A stretch of DNA of 64,000 nt from Myoxocephalus aenaeus (Eukaryota; Chordata; Actinopteri; Perciformes; Cottidae). A program made the position numbers and the translations under genes. The notes under the pieces were generated by a model. It ran no database searches. It saw nothing but the letters and a program-made list of their open reading frames with translations, and had not been told where the DNA came from. Positions 48,404 through 58,123 of the stretch are shown here, piece after piece (the first letter of the stretch is position 1; each line of letters opens with the position of its first letter). The DNA lies in contig JBAMJR010000089.1 in the NCBI GenBank assembly GCA_038501785.1, positions 1,550,501-1,614,500 on the forward strand, in the 5' to 3' direction.

Positions 48404-49430
48404 TTAGTTTAGTTTATTTACTGGATCCCCATTAGCTGACGCCTTAGCGGCCGCTAATGGGGCCGCTAAGGATACATACAAAAACATGCAAAACATAACG
48501 TGAAACAAACAGTTATGTACAGAATAAAAATAAAAATATGTCAGATACGTAGTGCAGTCGAGGACTATGATGTATATTATGCAGGCCATCCATAATTTAT
48601 ACAAAGAAAAATCAGATAGGAAATAGCATAGGAAAACGTCAAGTGGTTAATGTCCTGAGGTGCACTTTTAATTGTTTTTTAAATGACAGATTATTACCTG
48701 TATACAGTTATGTGAGGAGGTAGTAAATTCCAAGCAGTAATTGCACGAAAAATAACTGTAGGTTTGAGGAGGCTTGCTCTTGGGGTTGGAGGTATTAAGT
48801 GACCTAAGCTAGCATTCCTTGTGTGATGGTTATGTCTGTTAAATGTATATTGTAACTGATTGAAGAAATATTCAGGTGTCTGATTAAATACTACCTTTCT
48901 GAAAAACGTGAGAAGGCTATAGTGAAGTTGAGTTTCCACTGAGAACCATGACAGGCGAGAGTGCATATATGCTGTATTAGTTCTTGTTCAACACTGGAGT
49001 GCTAATCTGGCAGCTCGGTTTTGAACCAGTTGTAGTTTATTTATGTCCTTCTTAGCAGCTACTGACCATATGGATGGACAGTATAGCAGGTGACAAAAGA
49101 CAAGGGAGTGTAACACCTGACAAACAATAGAGAGTGTTAAATAAGCAAAGCACTTTCTGGTCATAGCTATGCTCCTTCCCATTTTAGTGACAATGCCATC
49201 AATGTGCTCAGACCACGACAACTGTTCGTCCATCACTACACCGGTAGTTTGGCCTTCTTGACCTGTTCTATTGCTGAACCTGACAGGTGAAGCTGTGTGT
49301 CACCATTAAGAATATTCCTTGAGCCAAACACAATACATTCAGTTTTCGAAATGTTCAGGGCTAATTTGTTCACTTTCACCCAATCAGACACTCTCTCCAG
49401 ATCCTGATTCAGAATGGTTGCAAGTCACAG
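48404..49430 (-). mobile_element. LINE fragment, 3' half of reverse transcriptase
   Basis: Minus-strand translation in two offset frames. 49430-49240 gives ATILNQDLERVSDWVKVNK and LNISKTECIVFGSRNI. 49236-48988 gives the SWSEHIDGIVTKMGRS...LVQNRAARLAL block. 48966-48694 gives the C-terminus (HTRNASLGHLIPPTPR...AITAWNLLP). The order is that of a CR1/L2/jockey-type reverse transcriptase after its catalytic YADD. Frameshifts mark it as dead. Its upstream piece with YADD lies at 50794-50872, separated by a hAT fragment. Confidence 0.85.
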
Positions 49431-50793
49431 AATGTCAGTGTAACTAAGAAAAGCTATTAAAAGACAACAACTTGATTGATTATATATATTTTTATTTTTT
49501 TATTTTTTATTAATGGGACTTAAAACTTAAAATGGGGGCAGCATTCTTCATCAGAAGGTCTTCCTCACTCTCCAAGTCCTCGTACTACCATGAATCGATA
49601 CCAGAGCCACTGATGTGACAAAGCCTGGCCTTACAAGAGTATATATGTCCATTTTACATGTTTATAACACAATTCAACCATAAATATTAACATAAACCAT
49701 AAATATGACTCGAGAGCACTCAAACCTGACTCGAGAGAGCTCCCCAAGTTATGAAAATATCTATTTTTATATCCCTAGCTTAATGCTACACACATGATTG
49801 GCACACCTTTCTGGAAAGCATACGACCTATGGACCAATATAAGAAAGAAAGAAATGATCCTTTATTAATCCCCTTGGGGAAATTCTTCTCTGCATTTGAC
49901 CCATCCTTGGTTAAGGAGCAGTGGGCTGCCCTGAGAGGCAACCACATTCCAGCCCAAAAACTGAAATATGACTTACTTATGGATGAAACTATATTTCACA
50001 CGGCCTTGCTTGGTATGTATTGGTGCATCTGCTTGAGCAGAGCCCCTCTGTTGTGGAACCAGAGGTGTCCAAGATCCAGGAAGAAATCTAGGGCATTTTT
50101 GCTTTCAGGGACCTAAACCTACGGTACACGAAATGTGCACTAAATTAATTACTAAAAATATTTAACTTCACTTAATCAAAGTTAAACTTTGCAGAGATAC
50201 TGTTAACATATAGTGATATTTTATAGTAGAAAAGAAAGCAATGATATGCATAATTAAAAAGAGAAAATACATCCTTGCGGGTTTGGGTTTTTTCAGACCT
50301 ACTTACTTCTCTCTTGGCCAGTGGCATGGTAGGACACATAGTTCTATATTACAGTGTTAAGTGTCTCATACAGGTTCACACTGACATCTTTATGGCATAA
50401 TGATCCTTCCATTTTGGTTCTTGAGACCCAACCACTGAGTAGCCAGTTTAGTTGACTTTAAGAACAACTAACTTTTCAAATATTTCTGGTGTTAACCGCC
50501 TCCTGTGCGGATGGAATATTATTCCTGCAAACGAGAACAGTCTCTCAACCGGAGCTGAAGAGGGGAGGGTTGTGTTAAATCAAACAAACAGGAGCTTGAT
50601 AAGTGAACTGTTTTTTGATTCGTAGAGAAAGTATTTTGAGTATTTTAAATACAAAATTACTCCACTCTAAAGTATTTTGTTACAAATTACGTTAGGTTTT
50701 TTATCGGCCATATCAAATACAAATGACAAAATACTCAAAAGTAATTGAAATGCGTATTTCAAATACAAGTAATAGAAATACTGCCCATCACTG
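49431..50793 (-). mobile_element. hAT-like insertion splitting the LINE
   Basis: The right edge is ACTGCCCATCACTG (ending 50793); its complement CAGTGATGGGCAGT is a hAT-type terminus. The left edge starts near CAGTGTAACTAAG (about 49434), matching only in CAGTG, and no clean 8-bp duplication is visible. It contains a hAT dimerisation-domain remnant (50448-50563). Around 49845 a GATCCTTTATTAATCCCCTT block resembles a LINE tail also seen near 62490. Confidence 0.65.
50448..50563 (-). pseudogene. hAT dimerisation domain remnant
   Basis: Minus strand reads SAPVERLFSFAGIIFHPHRR and RLTPEIFEKLVVLKVN before a TAA stop. This is the C-terminal hAT-family dimerisation motif (S.. VERLFS.AG...... RR..L.P...E.L..LK.N). 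No catalytic part is attached. Confidence 0.88.
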
Positions 50794-50872
50794 TATAGTG
50801 TTGTGTCATCAGCATACATTACCATTTTGGAATTCTTAATTGACAAAGGGAGATCATTTGTGAAAATGGAAA
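50794..50872 (-). mobile_element. LINE reverse transcriptase piece with YADD
   Basis: Minus strand reads SIFTNDLPLSIKNSKMVMY and ADDTTLY, the catalytic motif of a non-LTR reverse transcriptase. It is the upstream continuation of 48404-49430. Its own 5' side is replaced abruptly by the CT-rich array starting at 50875. Confidence 0.85.
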
Positions 50873-50874
50873 AG

Positions 50875-51490
50875 TCTCTCTGTCTCTCTCTTGGTCTCTC
50901 TCTCTCTTGGTTTCTCTGGTCTCTCTCTTGGTCTTGGTCTCTCTTGGTCATGGCCTCTCCGTCTCTCTTGGTCATGGCCTCTCCGTCTCTCTTGGTCTCT
51001 GTCTCTCTTGGTCTCTCTTGGTCTCTGTCTCTCTTGGTCTCTGTCTCTCTTGGTCTCTCTTGGTCTCCGTCTCTCTCTTGGTCTCTGTCTCTCTTGGTCT
51101 CTCTTGGTCTCTGTCTCTCTTGGTCTCTCTTGGTCTTGGTCTCTCTCTTGGTCTTGGTCTCTCTCTTGGTCTCAGTCTCTCTTGGTCTCAGTCTCTCTTG
51201 GTCTCAGTCTCTCTTGGTCTCAGTCTCTCTTGGTCTCGGTCTCTTTCTTGGTATTGGTCTTGGTCTCTCTCTTGATCTCGGTCTCTCTTGGTCTCTCTCT
51301 TGGTTTCTGTCTCTCTTGGTCTCTCGTGGCCTTGGTCTCTCTCTTGGTCTCTGTCTCTTTTTTGGTATTGGTCATGGTCTCTCTCTTGGTCTTGGTTTCT
51401 CTCTTGGTCTCAGTCTCTTTCTTGGTATTGGTCTTGGTCTCTCTCTCTTGGTCATGGTCTCTCTCTTGGTCTTGTTCTCTCTCTCTGTAT
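50875..51490. repeat. CT-rich minisatellite (TCTCTCTTGG units)
   Basis: Degenerate array of TCTCTCTTGG(T/A) units with variants GGTCTTGG, GTCATGG and GGTATTGG, and higher-order repeats such as GGTCATGGCCTCTCCGTCTC twice near 50946-50995. All three + frames are open, giving SLGLSLSW-type translations that are artefacts of the repeat. Confidence 0.93.
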
Positions 51491-51529
51491 GTTAGTCGGT
51501 CAAATCAAGAGAAAATGTGGTTTGAAGGA

Positions 51530-52390
51530 ATCTTAAACGGTGAAACTGTACAGCGACAAAATATATGTTTTACAAATATTATTTGTAAAAATTACAGTAT
51601 ATTTATGTAATTAGTCCAATAGTTAGTACATTTAACAGTGACAAACTATCTTTTACAAATAATGAATGCGAAAATTACAGTGTTGGCTTTTAAATGTATC
51701 TTCCAGTATATTTCCATTATGAACCCAGTGGTTTGTACATTTAACAGCGACAAAATGTATGTTTTACAAATATTATTTGTAAAAATTACAGTGTTGGCTT
51801 TTAAATGTATCTTCCAGTATATTTCCGTTATGAGCCCCGTGGTTTGTACATTTAACAGCGACAAAATGTATGTTTTACAAATATTATTTGTAAAAATTAC
51901 AGTGTTGGCTGTTATATATATTACAGTGCATTTCTGTAATCAGTCCAATAGTTAGTACATTTAACAGTGACAAACTGTATCTTTTACAAATAATAAATGC
52001 GAAAATTACAGTGTTGGCTTTTAAATGTATCTTCCAGTATATTTCCGTTATTAACCCAGTGGTTCGTACATTTAACAGCGACAAAATGTATGTTTTACAA
52101 ATATTATTTGTAAAAATTACAGTGTTGGCTGTTATATATATATTACGGTGTATTTAGGTTGTCCGCACAGTAGTCCGTACATTTAACAGTGACAGAATGT
52201 ATTTTTAAAAAGTTATGAATGTAAATATTACGGTATTGATTGTTGTTCATATTACGGTGTATTTCCGTTATTGGTACAATGTTTAGTACAATTAACAGTG
52301 ACAAAATGTATTTTTTACAAGAAATACATGCATAAATTACTGTTTGGGCTGATTTATATATTTACGGTGTTTCCATGTGATAGAAACAGA
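51530..52390. repeat. About 110-bp tandem repeat array
   Basis: At least seven units. The marker GTT(T/A)GTACATTTAACAG recurs at about 51622, 51731, 51842, 51951, 52062, 52172 and 52282, a period of 109-111 bp. Each unit also carries AAAATTACAGTGTTGGCT and TTCC(A/G)TTAT. Units alternate between two subtypes (…CCAATAGTTAGTACA and …CCAGTGGTTTGTACA). It lies just inside the right end of the candidate 13-kb unit. Confidence 0.93.
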
Positions 52391-52413
52391 ATATAACCGA
52401 TTTTGAATTAACA

Positions 52414-55400
52414 AGGCAAGGCAAGGCAAGGCAAGTTTATTTGTATAGCGCATTTCAACAACAAGGCGATTCAAAGTGCTTCACATAAAACCATTAAGAG
52501 CATCAAAACATAATGCAGAGAAAACAGGATTTAAAACAGTTAAGAAAACATTAAAACAGTAGAAAACAGGATTTAAAACAGTTAAGAAAACATTAAAACA
52601 GTCAAAAAGCTAAATAAAAAATAAAAATTGAATAAAAGTTGCAGTGCAGTTTAAGAAATAAAATGCAGTAGTGAGATGCAGCAATTGAATCTGGATCAAT
52701 TAAAGGCAACAGCAAACAGAAAAGTCTTCAATCTGGATTTAAAGGAGCTGAGGGTCTCAGCAGACCTGCAGCTTTCAGGGACCTTGTTCCAGATATGTGG
52801 AGCAGAAAAGCTGAACGCTGCTTCTCCATGTTTAGTTCTGACTCTTGGAACAGAAAGTAGACCCGTCCCAGACGACCTGAGGGGTCGGGATGGTTCATAA
52901 GGTAGCAGCAGATCATAAACATACTTAGGCCCTAAACCATTCAGTGCTTTATAAACCAGCAGCAGGATTTTAAAGTCAATTCTTTGTTTGACAGGAAGCC
53001 AGTGCAAAGACCTCAGAACTGGTGTGATGTGATCCACTTTCCTGGTCTTAGTGAGGACTCGAGCTGCAGCGTTCTGAATCAGCTGCAGCTTTCTGATTGA
53101 CTTTTTACAGAGGCCTGTGAACACACCGTTACAGTAGTCCAGTCTACTGAAGATAAATGCATGGACAAGTTTCTCCAAATCCTGTTGAGACATAAGTCCT
53201 CTAACCCTTGATATATTCTTCAGGTGGTAGGCTGATTTTGTAATTGTCTTGATATGGCTGTTCAGGTTGAGGTCTGAATCCATAACTACACCTAGATTTC
53301 TGGCTTGGTTTGAGGTTTTTAACGTCAGTGATTGAAGCTGAGCGCTGACTTTCAATCGTTCGTCCTTGGGACCAAAAACAATTACTTCTGTTTTATCTTT
53401 GTTTAATTGAAGAAAATTCTGGCACATCCAGTTATTGATTTCTTCAATGCATTTAGCCAGCCCTTGTATGGGACTATAGTCCCCTGGTGATATAGTTATG
53501 TAGATTTGTGTGTCATCTGCATAATTATGATAACACACTTTGTTGTTTTTCATAATCTGAGCCAGTGGAAGCATGTAGATGTTGAACAGAAGAGGCCCCA
53601 GTATTGAGCCTTGGGGAACACCACATGTCATCCTAGTCAGCTCTGATGTGTAATTACCTACCGACACAAAGTATTGTCGGTCCTTCAAGTAGGATTCAAA
53701 CCAGTTAAGTGCTGCGCCAGAGAGTCCTACCCAGACTCTCAGTCTGTCTAGTAGTATGTCATGATCGACCGTGTCGAATGCAGCACTGAGATCCAGTAAT
53801 ACTAAGACTGAAGTTCTGCCACTGTCTGTGTTTAAGTGGATGTCGTTGAAAACCTTAACAAGAGCAGTTTCAGTACTGTGGTGCTGACGAAAGCCGGACT
53901 GGAAGACATCGAAACAGTTATTTTCGGCCAAGAAGTTGTTCAGCTGTTGAAAAACCACTTTTTCCATTATTTTACTTAAGAATGGGAGGTTTGATATTGG
54001 CCTATAGTTTTTCAATATTTCGGGGTCTAAACTAGCCTTCTTTAGGAGTGGTTTAATCACTGCAGTTTTTAGGGCTTGAGGGAAGACACCTGAAAGAAGG
54101 GATGTGTTTACAATTTGTAAAAGATCAGCGGTCATGCAGTGTGAAATGTTTTTGAAAAAGTGTGTTGGTAGAATATCCAAGCAGCAGGAGGATGTTTTCA
54201 GATGTTGTATAATGTCTTCTAGGCCTCTCTGGTTAATTGAGTCAAATTGTGTCATGATATTTGAATGGCTGTTAGATGGGGACAACACATATCCGGTGGT
54301 TGGTGTGGAGCCACCGACTGCTTGTCTAATTTTCTGAATTTTGTCAGCAAAATAGGAGGCAAATTGATTGCATGCACAGGTGGATTGGAGCGTAGCAGTT
54401 ACCGACACCGGAGGGTTTGTTAGCCTGTCGACGGTAGCAAATAAGGCACGTGTATTGTTATTGTTTTTGGTTATGATGTCAGAGAAGAAAGACTGTCTTG
54501 CATTTTTAAGTTCCAAATTATAATTGCGAAGTCTCTCTTTATAGATACCACAGTGAACCTGGAGATTAGTTTTTCGCCACCTGCGCTCTGCTTTCCGGCA
54601 CTCTCTTTTCTCTATTCTGACCAGCGTGGCATTTCTCCAAGGGGATCTTTTCTTACCCGAGACAACCTTCACCTTACTGGGTGCAATGGCATCAATAACA
54701 TGTTTTACTTTAGAATTGAAGCCATCCACAAGCTCATTGACTGAGATGCAAGAGAGGGCTGGTGTGGAGGAGAACTTCTGAATAAATAGTTCACTGGTAT
54801 TTTCAGTGATGTAACGCTTCGTCACAACCTTGGTTTGGACATTTGTGTGTAGGGAGATTGCACTCTCAAAGAAAACACAGAAATGATCAGAGAGTGCAAC
54901 ATCAGTCACAGCAACCTTGGAAATGTCCAGACCTTTGGTGATGATGAGGTCTAGAGTGTGCCCCTTGTTGTGGGTGGGACCTGTTACATGCTGTGTCAGG
55001 TCATAGTTATCAAGGACACCACATAGCTCTATAGACCCTCTGTCCTGGGGATTATCAACATGGATATTAAAATCACCAACAATGACAACACAATCAAAAT
55101 CAATACAGATTATAGACAGCAGTTCAGTAAACTCATCAAAGAAGGTTGCACAGTATTTCGGTGGTCTGTAAATGTTGAGGAATAAAACTTGAGTGGAATT
55201 GAGAGCCACATATTCAAAGGAAGTAAAATGACCAAAAGACATCTGCTTGCATTGAAGAGACTCATTATATAAAATAGCAACTCCACCTCCTTTCTTATGC
55301 GCTCTTGTTTCACTCATGAAACTGAAGTTGGGAGGTGTTGATTCAATAAGAACAGCTGCACTGTTATCTTGGTCTAACCAAGTTTCGGTTAAAAACAAAA

Positions 55401-55660
55401 AATCTAGTTTGTGCCTAATAATGAAATCATTGATTAAAAATGTTTTTCCTGACAGAGACCTGACATTTAATAAAGCTAAGTTTAATGTATTTAAAACTCT
55501 ATTTGCCCTATTTCTTTGGATAGGCTGACAAGGAATGAATGTTAAATTGGATAAATTTGCAAATTTACTAATGTTTCTTCGCAGCCTCACCTTTCGTTTT
55601 CGATAGGTCAGGACAGGAATTAAGAAGGCTAACTTCAGGCTAACGGTCTCTTACTGTTGT
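52414..55660 (-). mobile_element. Near full-length CR1/L2/Rex1-type LINE
   Basis: Minus-strand retrotransposon. The 3' end carries (GCCTT)n, read as GGCAAGGCAAGGCAAGG on +, preceded by the tail ATTTGTATAGCGCATTTCAA. The whole is flanked by GAATTAACA (52405-52413) and GATTTAACA (55661-55669), a 9-bp duplication with one mismatch. It encodes one long intact ORF (52696-55590). No upstream ORF1 is present, and only 70 bp precede the ORF start, so it may be slightly 5'-truncated. Confidence 0.88.
52696..55590 (-). CDS. LINE ORF2: AP-endonuclease and reverse transcriptase
   Basis: 964 uninterrupted codons. Residues about 35-245 form an apurinic/apyrimidinic-like endonuclease: NVRSL (42-46), LTETWL with E69, GDFN (172-175), SDH (234-236). 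The reverse transcriptase spans about 515-770: NYRPISNLPFLSK, FQSGFRQHHSTETAL, LLDLSAAFDTVDH, CGVPQGSILGPLLF, and the catalytic YADD at 690-693. The C-terminal region includes ARVLTKTRK and the AAFSFSAPHIWNKVPES block usual for fish CR1/L2/Rex1-group elements. All catalytic signatures are present with no stop or frameshift, so this copy is young or well conserved. It nicks target DNA and primes reverse transcription of its own RNA. Mobile-element gene, not a host gene. Confidence 0.92.
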   Translation of the reverse strand: MRLRRNISKFANLSNLTFIPCQPIQRNRANRVLNTLNLALLNVRSLSGKTFLINDFIIRHKLDFLFLTETWLDQDNSAAVLIESTPPNFSFMSETRAHKKGGGVAILYNESLQCKQMSFGHFTSFEYVALNSTQVLFLNIYRPPKYCATFFDEFTELLSIICIDFDCVVIVGDFNIHVDNPQDRGSIELCGVLDNYDLTQHVTGPTHNKGHTLDLIITKGLDISKVAVTDVALSDHFCVFFESAISLHTNVQTKVVTKRYITENTSELFIQKFSSTPALSCISVNELVDGFNSKVKHVIDAIAPSKVKVVSGKKRSPWRNATLVRIEKRECRKAERRWRKTNLQVHCGIYKERLRNYNLELKNARQSFFSDIITKNNNNTRALFATVDRLTNPPVSVTATLQSTCACNQFASYFADKIQKIRQAVGGSTPTTGYVLSPSNSHSNIMTQFDSINQRGLEDIIQHLKTSSCCLDILPTHFFKNISHCMTADLLQIVNTSLLSGVFPQALKTAVIKPLLKKASLDPEILKNYRPISNLPFLSKIMEKVVFQQLNNFLAENNCFDVFQSGFRQHHSTETALVKVFNDIHLNTDSGRTSVLVLLDLSAAFDTVDHDILLDRLRVWVGLSGAALNWFESYLKDRQYFVSVGNYTSELTRMTCGVPQGSILGPLLFNIYMLPLAQIMKNNKVCYHNYADDTQIYITISPGDYSPIQGLAKCIEEINNWMCQNFLQLNKDKTEVIVFGPKDERLKVSAQLQSLTLKTSNQARNLGVVMDSDLNLNSHIKTITKSAYHLKNISRVRGLMSQQDLEKLVHAFIFSRLDYCNGVFTGLCKKSIRKLQLIQNAAARVLTKTRKVDHITPVLRSLHWLPVKQRIDFKILLLVYKALNGLGPKYVYDLLLPYEPSRPLRSSGTGLLSVPRVRTKHGEAAFSFSAPHIWNKVPESCRSAETLSSFKSRLKTFLFAVAFN

Positions 55661-56099
55661 GATTTAACAGTTATTCACTGTAAAATTTACGTACTTTTTT
55701 TTACAGTGTATCTATACCTTTTTCCATCCAGCCCAGTCATATTCTTAGATGTGCACACATACTTTGATGAATAAAGCTAATTTCTATTCTAAAGAGTTTG
55801 AAATGCAATGACAGAAAAAGGATTTTACATTAAATAAATATAATTTTACCTGTTCTTTTTTTATGCAACTGTGCTTGTGTTTTCCTTATATAGCTCCACT
55901 AAATCCCACATTATGTGTATTCTTCAGACTACAAGACCCCTCTCTCTCTCTCTCTCTCTCTCTCTGCGATTATAAAGACTCTATATAGATAACATAACAT
56001 ATTCGAGTCATTCATTTGTGTAAGTGTTTGATTTTTTCATGTTTGGTACTGTGGAAAGTCCTCGTGATGAAAACGTTTGGAACAGACGTTATAGGTTCG

Positions 56100-56226
56100 T
56101 TCATCATCCAATCGGATCGCTCTAAAAGTAAAAAAAAAAACAGTAATACACTACGCGTCTCTACTGCGCAGACTCACTCAGGGACGAGAGTCTCGCTTCC
56201 CATAGAGGATATCCATTATTCTTATA
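56100..56226 (+). promoter_or_regulatory. Candidate cdk2ap2 promoter / non-coding first exon
   Basis: Segment with several CpGs (CGTTCATC, CTACGCGTCTC, GACGAGAGTCTCGC) ending CTTATAAAG before a donor-like GTAATT. The first coding exon is preceded by a poly-A/CAG acceptor (about 57385), so an upstream untranslated exon is expected. This is the best nearby candidate but is unproven. Confidence 0.3.
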
Positions 56227-57489
56227 AAGGTAATTCAAATAACACTCTTTTGCAGCATGTCTAGTCTTCTCAATGGACACGAGTGTAAACAACCTTTGTG
56301 TCGTTCACTGTCTGTATGTAGAATATCAATGTTACGTCACGACTGTTCCCCTGCGTCCTACTTATGTTGTTGTGCTAACCGGCGACTGTTAGCTAATCTA
56401 GCTAACATGATCAAGTAGTAGTTAGCTTGGCACCTTCCTGTAAAGCTAACGTCAGCTTTCGTGTCACCACCTGACTCTGCTTCCTAGTGACCGATCGTGT
56501 TCAGGTGATCCGCCCTCTGGAAAGGGTTTCGTTAACCCGGACACACGAAAATGAACGAGTCAAATCCATGTGTCATAAATAAGACGATAAGTGCATTCAT
56601 TTGGTTACTGTTCATTCATGTAGCACGACTCAAAATAATGCTTTCAAAATGCACAAACTTTATTAAATACAGCAGAAAATGCGACATGTAACACAATGGC
56701 GGAAAACATTTCAAAGGAAATTGGAGGACAAAAAACAGGAAAACAACATATAGCCAAAGATAAACATAAAAAAAGAGAAGAAAGTACAAGCTATAGTGAT
56801 CAGTGGTGCGTGGTCAATAAATAATTAGTTTAGACTTTAGAGATGATTAGCAGACCACTACCAGGTGATTTAATAGGGTTCGTACGGAAATAGTCAGATG
56901 TATTTTGGTCCCAAGATGTATAGAAAAGCATCTGGAAAACTCTGTTTGTGATTTCGACTGCGTTTGAAGTGAATTTTAGTTCCGTGTAATGTAACTTATT
57001 TTGAGCAGCTTACTTCAGTTGACTACTTGGACGTCGTAACAAGTCTGTCACCAATTGTCATCATGAATTATGATGAACTACTTGTAGCTGGTGTTGCATG
57101 AAAGTCTGATGGTAAAAGCAACTTAAAAGGAGAGTGCCAACGCGTCGCTCTAAAGTTAAAATGCAACTTTACAGGCACATCCTTAAAGGGATAAGACTGA
57201 TAGCAGGAACCACAGCGTCGCTGGTTTGAGTCCGGGCCAGGGACCTTATTTTTTCTCGCCCTAAAATGCCAACACAATTATATGTACTGCTCTGATGACT
57301 GCACACCTGATGAATATACATTTTGCATTATCAGCTTTTATTGTGTTTGTGTGTGCGTTTGTTGTCTTTAAAAAAAAAAAAAAAACAGCTCTCAGGAGCT
57401 CAACACCACCAGTAAAGCTGTATAAGCACCGGGTCGACGGGTCGGAAGGAAGTGGCGCATCTTACGGGGAGCTGCCTACTGAACTCGCC

Positions 57490-57544
57490 ATGAGCTACAA
57501 ACCCATAGCTCCGGCGCCTTCCGGCTCCAACCACACACCTCCAG
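57490..57544 (+). CDS. cdk2ap2: cdk2ap2 coding exon 1
   Basis: 18 codons plus one base: MSYKPIAPAPSGSNHTPP then G split over the junction; donor GTTCTA at 57545. MSYKPIAPAPS is the signature start of CDK2AP2 (DOC-1R); the paralogue CDK2AP1 starts MSYKPNLAAH. The in-frame readthrough to 57576 is intron. Probable 5'UTR runs from about 57386. The protein, 111 residues in all, is a small nuclear partner of CDK2 and a subunit associated with the NuRD complex in mammals. Human CDK2AP2 is about 126 residues; the fish Pro/Ser linker is shorter. Confidence 0.92.
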
Positions 57545-58031
57545 GTTCTAACACAACTCAGTTATTGGCCAGTTGACATATGTGTTAAGGATGTAAAACA
57601 TGCTCCACCATGTCCTTGGCCATGGAACATATTTTTGCGCAACACTCTAATTACCATTATAAATCTATAGTAGTCAGTCTAGCCAGTGTTATATTGTAAG
57701 GAACCATAACACCAACAACACATAGTTATCTTCATGCTGACATAATAGTTCAAATAAAATAACTGATCGTTAAATCAAAGATACTCACCATATTAACTAA
57801 GAGAATGCCAAGTGGCTGTGGTATGCAAGTGATAAAGCACTCTGAGGGACATTAGTGTAAAAAAAAAAAAAAAGGACTTCGGCATATGTGTATCAGTGAA
57901 CCCTAGATAATTATTACTTATACCTTACTGAGATTAAATATAATGTTTCAGAAGGCAAGTTTCTCCTCACTGTTCTTGGTGTTACACATTTCAACCATAG
58001 TGTGTTACATCTATTCCCATCTGTTGTCTAG

Positions 58032-58123
58032 GCTCCTCGGTGCCCTCTCCCTCCCTGCCCTCGTCATCCAACTTTAGGCCGGCTTTTAGTGACTTTGGCC
58101 CACCTTCCATGGGCTTTGTTCAG
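58032..58123 (+). CDS. cdk2ap2: cdk2ap2 coding exon 2
   Basis: Acceptor GTTGTCTAG, donor GTATGT. Encodes residues 19-49: a Ser/Pro-rich linker followed by NFRPAFSDFGPPSMGFVQ, matching mammalian FRPLFNDFGPPSMGYVQ. The phase works with exon 1 (1+2 bases) and leaves phase 0. Found by frame and homology; not an ORF of its own. Confidence 0.93.

Larger units (their letters stand above)
42645..55707. mobile_element. Candidate 13-kb unit bounded by CACTGTAAAAAAAA inverted ends
   Basis: Left end CACTGTAAAAAAAAATCCGT at 42645 and right end ACTTTTTTTTACAGTG finishing near 55707, both next to TA. Both ends share ACCGTAAA/TTTACGGT or AATTACAG subterminal repeats (42660-43260; 51530-52390). Inside are candidate minus-strand exons and several later insertions. 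It could instead be two separate short elements of one abundant family whose outer ends happen to face each other. That alternative is at least as likely. Confidence 0.3.

Noticed and set aside
50803..51610. Long leucine/serine-rich open frames in all three + frames
   Set aside because: They translate the CT-rich minisatellite; period and composition explain them and no start, domain or splice structure is present.
52676..52900. Plus-strand frame inside the LINE
   Set aside because: Antisense shadow of the C-terminal part of the LINE reverse transcriptase ORF.
57180..57240. tRNA-like B-box (GGTTTGAGTCC) near 57222
   Set aside because: No A-box at the right distance and no cloverleaf could be drawn; at most a decayed SINE piece.
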